A stretch of 64,000 nucleotides of DNA from positions 4,650,001 through 4,714,000 of the forward strand of contig OZ024840.1 of assembly GCA_964017145.1 (NCBI GenBank), given 5' to 3'. Positions 59,530-64,000 of this stretch are shown piece after piece (within the stretch, counting starts at the first letter, position 1; each line of letters starts with the position of its first letter). This stretch comes from Agrocybe praecox (lineage: Eukaryota > Basidiomycota > Agaricomycetes > Agaricales > Agrocybaceae). The notes under the pieces were generated by a model. That model made no database searches. It was not told the origin of the DNA and saw only the letters and a list, made by a program, of their open reading frames with translations. A program made the position numbers and the translations under genes.

Positions 59530-60275
59530 TCAGTAGTTAGTGGTCCAGACCCATATTTGGTCCATATCGACACTACCGTTCACCCTATGAACATAAACGT
59601 CTCCTTCCTCTAAAGTTATCTCAACCGGGCACTCAGGAGGTACATCAATCTTCCCACCCCCCGAGGATAGATACCAATTAAATTTCTTTCCCTTGTAAAC
59701 TTTCCCTGATCGCTTATTTGCATATATCAGTTTCGGATTCTGCGAAAGGATAAATACAACCCTCTCGAGAATCAAGAACTATCGTAATAGCTTACAGTGA
59801 GGTCTTGATCCGGCATAGACGCTGAATCTATCGAGCTTGGGGTGGCACGTAAGGCATAGAAGAAGCCAATCGGACGATGGGATATACTCACAGGGCGACA
59901 AAAGAGTGATTAACGCTGGACAGGCTCACATTTCCGGAAATAATCTCGGGATGGTCTTTCCCACTGCAACAACTCGTCAGTTTCCCTGTAAAATATCTAA
60001 TAAGAGACTTACCGAGGAGTTATATGTTTGAATAGAGGGAGTGTTAAGATAGAAGGGGGCGCTCTTGTAGACAGCTTTACAATCACGTCGTATGTAGTCG
60101 CATCATGAGTGTGGAATGTTGCAGCACGTTCAAACTCCATGTCAGTTCCGCTCAACGTTGAATAACAGCCTAAGATTGCATGGATACCCATCTTATATCT
60201 TAGATTGGTCTTTTGTCTCTCTGGTGGTGTAACTTTGCTATTGTCAGTACATTGTGTATACGCCTCCGACTCCAC
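59530..60275 (-). CDS. Hypothetical protein, about 4 exons
   Basis: Spliced reading: MGIHAILGCYSTLSGTDMEF, ATTYDVIVKLSTRAPPSILT, a phase-2 intron, HPEIISGNVSLSSVNHSFVA, an intron, SIDSASMPDQDLT, an intron, NPKLIYANKRSGKVYKGKKF, NWYLSSGGGKIDVPPECPVE, EEGDVYVHRV and a final QIWVWTTNY before the stop at 59530. All joins keep frame. The true start may be the ATG at 60191 rather than 60275. About 165-190 aa, rich in beta-type sequence. No family is recognised. A MITE ends just after its stop. Confidence 0.58.
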
Positions 60276-60983
60276 TAGCCTCTATAACACCATGATAACC
60301 AAATCATTGACAGTCTTCTTATCAATGTATATACGACATACTGCCCGGCGTCAGGGTCAGGTTTATTGTACTTTGAACCGAAGATGCTACTACAACTTCT
60401 CTATCAATGTATATTACAAAATAATGCCCGACGTCAGGGCCAGGCTTGTTGTGTTTTAGACCGAAGGTGCTACTAGTCTCCAGAAAGAAAGGCGTTACTT
60501 ACATCATTTTCGGATTAATCTAGCTATATGTGTGCAGCCGTCTACCTTCTATGTAATTTTGTGTTGTCGTTTTGACGGAGATGTCTCATTGATCAGTGAT
60601 ATTGATCATGACAACGCGGTACTGATCACGGCGATCGTGTGCATGGTAGATATGAGGGCTTAGATCCATGCCTCTGAGAAGAACATCAATATAAAACACA
60701 AATTTTTTCACAGCGCTGATCACTATTGTAAAGTACAACTGACTACGTATACTAACTTGAATAAAAAAAAAGACAATCGATTTCTACCGTGGCTTCGATA
60801 CCATGCGAATGTTTGAATGTTTGGCCACCCGAATTAAAGCTTTCGCTTCTATTTAATCATCAGTTATCAATACAGAAGCCTGGAATACGTGTGAGAAGTG
60901 GGAAAAAGAAAAAGAGGACTATCAAATGGGCGGCGCTAAAAACTTGAAGCCGGATCGCCGGGTGAGAAGCTTATATAACTATG
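60276..60983. other. Intergenic, no supported gene
   Basis: Holds two near-identical short blocks: TATCAATGTATATACGACAT..GCCCGGCGTCAGGGTCAGG at about 60320-60360 and CAATGTATATTACAAAATAATGCCCGACGTCAGGGCCAGG at about 60404-60444, a local tandem duplication of about 84 bp. No gene supported. Confidence 0.45.
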
Positions 60984-61483
60984 TTACTCTCCCTGAGAAG
61001 TTTGATAAGTCGAGAATTCTCCTAAAATATTGGATTTTATTAGAATATGTAAATGAGAGGATCGTAGATTGCAAGGTTTCACCTTCTTCAAATTGTTGTT
61101 TTGTTTCCTGAGACGTTGTATATGATATTGGCCCAAGCGTATCAATTGCTGCAAGGTTTCCACAATTGGAACGACTTCGGCATTATCACTTTGCGTCCCG
61201 TATGAGTGGCCTCTCAACGCATTTTCCAACTCTCCCGGTTCCCCGGGGTCGTCGACATTGGGCATGATATCGCTTGTAGTGATCAACACCATATCCAGAT
61301 CGATGTCAGACGTAGCTATTGCACGTGACTGGTTGAACACGGTAAGCTCTATAAATTCCGGTTTGGGTGCCTGCGATGATTAGGTTAACTCCCATGCTAT
61401 GTAGCTAAAGATACATTGTTGTAAGAACTCACCTTCAATTTCATGTTCGATGTAAAATTTTCAAATAGATGGGCTCTCTTCAT
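60984..61483 (-). CDS. Hypothetical protein, two exons
   Basis: Exon 1 61433-61483 (MKRAHLFENFTSNMKLK) and exon 2 60984-61370 (APKPEFIELTVFNQSRAIAT, then TTSDIMPNVDDPGEPGELEN and VVPIVETLQQLIRLGQYHIQ, RLRKQNNNLKK), joined at phase 0. About 145 aa, with an amphipathic helical C-terminal part. No family is recognised. A second intron near the end cannot be excluded. Confidence 0.5.
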
Positions 61484-61887
61484 GTTCCATGGGCGTTCTT
61501 ATACATTCAAGGGCACCTGGTTGCAAAGTGGAAATACGCCGCACGGCTATGATATCTCATCTCTCCGGTGAGGTAAACTAAAACTCGATGGCTATCTATG
61601 CCCTTATACCTCCCATTCTCTTTCTTTTGTTCTTTGAATTCTGTTCTTTCATCACGTCACCCTTAAAACCATTGGACTACACCAGTGAACTAGTACTGTA
61701 ACTAGGCACCCACTTGCGTCCCTTCACTCACACCATAACATATTACGCCCTACAAAGTGACATGAAAGCTGAGCGACAAAGGAAGAAGCCAATTTACTAC
61801 AGACATCCGAGTCGAAAGACGGAAGATAACCAGGATAACCAATCAAGTAAAGCCATCCATTTTGTTAGTTATTGACAAAATTGCTGA

Positions 61888-64000
61888 ATGATACCAGAGA
61901 GATGTATGCATTATCCAACGTTTGCCCAAAGGCACAGAATAAGACGAATAAAGATTTCCAAAATCCGGAACGACGTCGCAAGTTTAACTACCGCGATGGA
62001 AAGCGATCACGAGGGCTATGATATTATGCTGGTCGACGATTCCGGCGACTCCATAGCCAGGCCAGACTCATCGATAGAGCTACCGCTTACCGGGGAACTC
62101 TTCGATATAGACCCAAGAATCTCAGACACTCAGCCCACCGAGGAGCCCATGGGCCCTGATATTCGACGTTCATTTGGCCAGGTACATATGTCAGGCAACA
62201 GCGACGATACAGCGTCATTGGCTTCAGACTTAAATATGGAACATTCGCCTGCCAAAGAGCTCACGGGGTCAGACCTTAGGGATTCGCTGTCGAAAAACAC
62301 TCTTATTGAGCATTCCAAGAACCAGCACCATCAATATGTACACGCCCATACAGACGACAAACAAATTCTAGACATAGGTGTAGACTCTTTAACGGAGCTA
62401 CCGCCTAACCAAAAAGTTACAGGATCAATGCTTGTGGATTCGCTTTCGAGCGCACAATTTACCGAAGAACCTGGAGAATCACAGGTTCACGCTGGGGACT
62501 CGATGTGCGAGATACACATCGGTAAGGACAACGATATACCGTCGCTGCGCGATTCCACGGAGTTGAAAAAGCCTCACTTGGCTATTGACGCAGAAGGTGA
62601 GCATTTCTACCATTATCACCATTAGTTCATGAAGGTTGACTGATACCGTCACTCGGACAGTTTTGGAAGATTCTACGAGACCGCGCAAGTCTTCTTTTAT
62701 TATCCGGATCCCACCGAGGAACAAAGAAGGTGAGCATTTCTATAATCATTATTACTTCATATAGATTGACGGGCGCCCTCAATGAGCAGATTTGGCAAAC
62801 TCTAAGATCTCGCACCAGCCTCGTTTGATGATCCGGCTCCCAGCGACCAGCAAAAAAGGTGCGCGCATTTCTAAAGCGTAATTGCTACTTCATGAATACC
62901 CTAACCCCGAGATAGGTTCGGGAAAAGAGAAAACTCTTCAGCTAGCTGCAAATGAGGTAAACGAGGCCATTCCTTCAACTACGATAGGACTCAATGGAGC
63001 AGAACATTCGCATTACCGTGGTATGTAGTATTCTTGTTCTAGATGGCATGCATTAACAAACCGGAGTTAGGCAAGCGAGTTCGATTCGACTTTACAGAAA
63101 GGAAAGATCTAGAAGACGATGAGACTATAGACGCAGATATATCGACCCGCTGTTCAACGAGTATGGCCTCAATCACAAGCCTCTCAGATTTTGTGGAGCC
63201 TTCTGTTCCTCAGACATCGTGTCCTAAACTTTCAGGAGACCAGGTTGTAGCAGGTATGACAAGCACATGATTTTCACCCTGGCATTCTTGAGATATTCAT
63301 TCTGAACTACAGTGTCTCGACCAGGCAAGCGTCAATTACAAGGTGAAGCAAAATCGCCAAGACCGACAAAGGTGCAGCCAAAAAGGGAGTATAAGAGACA
63401 GGAGGAGGATGGAAAGTCCTCGAGAATAAAGATTGAGTCATTGAAAAGGATTCGAGGCAATTTAAACCGTAAACACGCGGCTCCGACCATCACAGGCTCC
63501 AGAAACGGTCCCTGGATCAATTCATATTCTTTTCAGCCTAGAATGCTTACAGGAAGCGCGTCTCAACACGTACCAGCACTCAAAGTAGTGGACTTGAGCA
63601 GTTACAGCGTTTTACCTGCAAGCCGGGAGAATCAGATGGCGACCAATGGCTCAGATAGTTTTCACCGAACAGAACTTAAAGGAGACAACATGAGCAGTTC
63701 CAGGTCGCTACCTGAAGTCCAGGAGGATCACATAGTTACCAACGTCGTCACCGAGGAACTACGCAGCAGCAGTGCCAGGCGTCTACTTACAACTCAGGGG
63801 AATCAGATGCTGGCGACCACTGGCTCAGATGGCTCTCCTGGACTCGCAGAAATTCAAGGATACGAGCTGAACAGTACCGGGTTGCTACCTGAAGTCTGGC
63901 AGGAGGATCACATAGTTACCAACGTCGTCACCGAGGAACTACGCAGCAGCAGTGCCAGGCGTCTACTTACAGCTCAGAGGAATCAGATGCTGGAGACCAC
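61888..64000 (+). CDS. Unknown multi-exon protein with duplicated exons (3' end beyond window)
   Basis: The open frame starts at 61888; the ATG at 61996 (MESDHEGYDIMLVDDSGD) is an equally good start. Exons end/begin at about 62598/62660, 62728/62791, 62858/62921, 63019/63070 and 63253/63315, all phase 1 (codon split G|xx), then open to 64000. Exon 1 is Ser/Asp/Glu-rich with diverged ELP..G-like repeats (IELPLTGELFDID, KELTGSDLRDSL, TELPPNQKVTGSML). Exons 2 and 3 are diverged duplicates (SSFIIRIPPRNK and RLMIRLPATSKK). Exon 5 is RVRFDFTERKDLEDDETIDA. The last exon is basic, then carries a 59-60-residue repeat. No family is recognised. Confidence 0.6.
62597..62880 (+). repeat. Tandem duplication of exon plus intron, about 3 units
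   Basis: Each unit of about 130 bp has a GGTGAGCATTTCTA-type donor region, a GATTGAC/GTTGACTGA-type intron middle, a GGCAAACTCTAAGATC or TGGAAGATTCTACGAG exon start and a TATCCGGATCCCACC / GATCCGGCTCCCAGC exon core. Units start near 62597, 62728 and 62858. Phase-1 symmetry keeps frame. Confidence 0.7.
63708..64000 (+). repeat. 180-bp coding tandem repeat, continues past the window
   Basis: 63720-63791 and 63900-63971 are the same sequence 180 bp apart, with at most a base or two changed. The unit reads LPEV..EDHIVTNVVTEELR, SSSARRLLTT, NQMLATTGSDG and so on (59-60 residues). A diverged earlier unit starts near 63600 (DLSSYSVLPASRENQMAT). Near-identity implies recent amplification. Confidence 0.85.

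Overview
This is nuclear DNA of a filamentous basidiomycete, almost certainly an agaricomycete (mushroom-forming fungus). The grounds are dense short introns (mostly 45-75 nt, GT..AG, CTAAY-like branch sites) and protein families typical of Agaricomycetes: NACHT NTPases with a short N-terminal exon, a DUF6534-type membrane protein, a TET/JBP-like oxygenase, a local WD40 family and PUF repeats. The base composition is AT-rich, and many pseudogenes, inverted-repeat elements and degenerate tandem repeats point to a repeat-rich genome. The species cannot be named. All exon-intron models were made by eye from splice signals and reading frame.

0-12 kb: three NACHT paralogues (one cut by the left edge, two complete) in divergent and then opposite orientation. 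Between copies 2 and 3 lies a small secreted beta-trefoil-like protein. 12-16 kb: a near-palindromic element, a WSC-like remnant and degenerate tandem and dispersed repeats.

16-31 kb: a graveyard of housekeeping gene pieces that still carry introns. The most striking part is a reciprocal exchange between a REX1-type RNA exonuclease and a GRC3-type polynucleotide kinase: REX1 N-part, GRC3 C-part, GRC3 N-part, REX1 C-part, all on +. The last piece runs in frame into an aspartate carbamoyltransferase fragment. A PUF-repeat pseudogene, a RecQ-like helicase pseudogene and a truncated copy of the gene at 33.9-36.1 kb follow. One apparently intact unknown gene (27.6-28.5 kb) lies among them.

34-47 kb: an eight-exon acidic/basic gene, a poorly resolved gene with an internal duplication, a dynamin-like GTPase with C-terminal membrane segments, a frameshifted TET/JBP-like oxygenase that also lost an iron ligand, an 18-exon DUF6534 membrane protein, and a 351-bp MITE with TA target duplication. 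47-64 kb: a RING protein with a myristoylation-type N-terminus, a WD40 protein, a BRR6/BRL1-like and a SUN-domain protein (two nuclear-envelope families within 5 kb), a decayed AzgA-type purine permease, an ~0.8-kb MITE that ends next to a stop codon, and a multi-exon gene with duplicated exons and a 180-bp coding repeat that runs off the right edge.

The genes do not form one pathway. The organised parts are the NACHT cluster (likely self/non-self or immune-type receptors by family) and the loose pair of nuclear-envelope genes.
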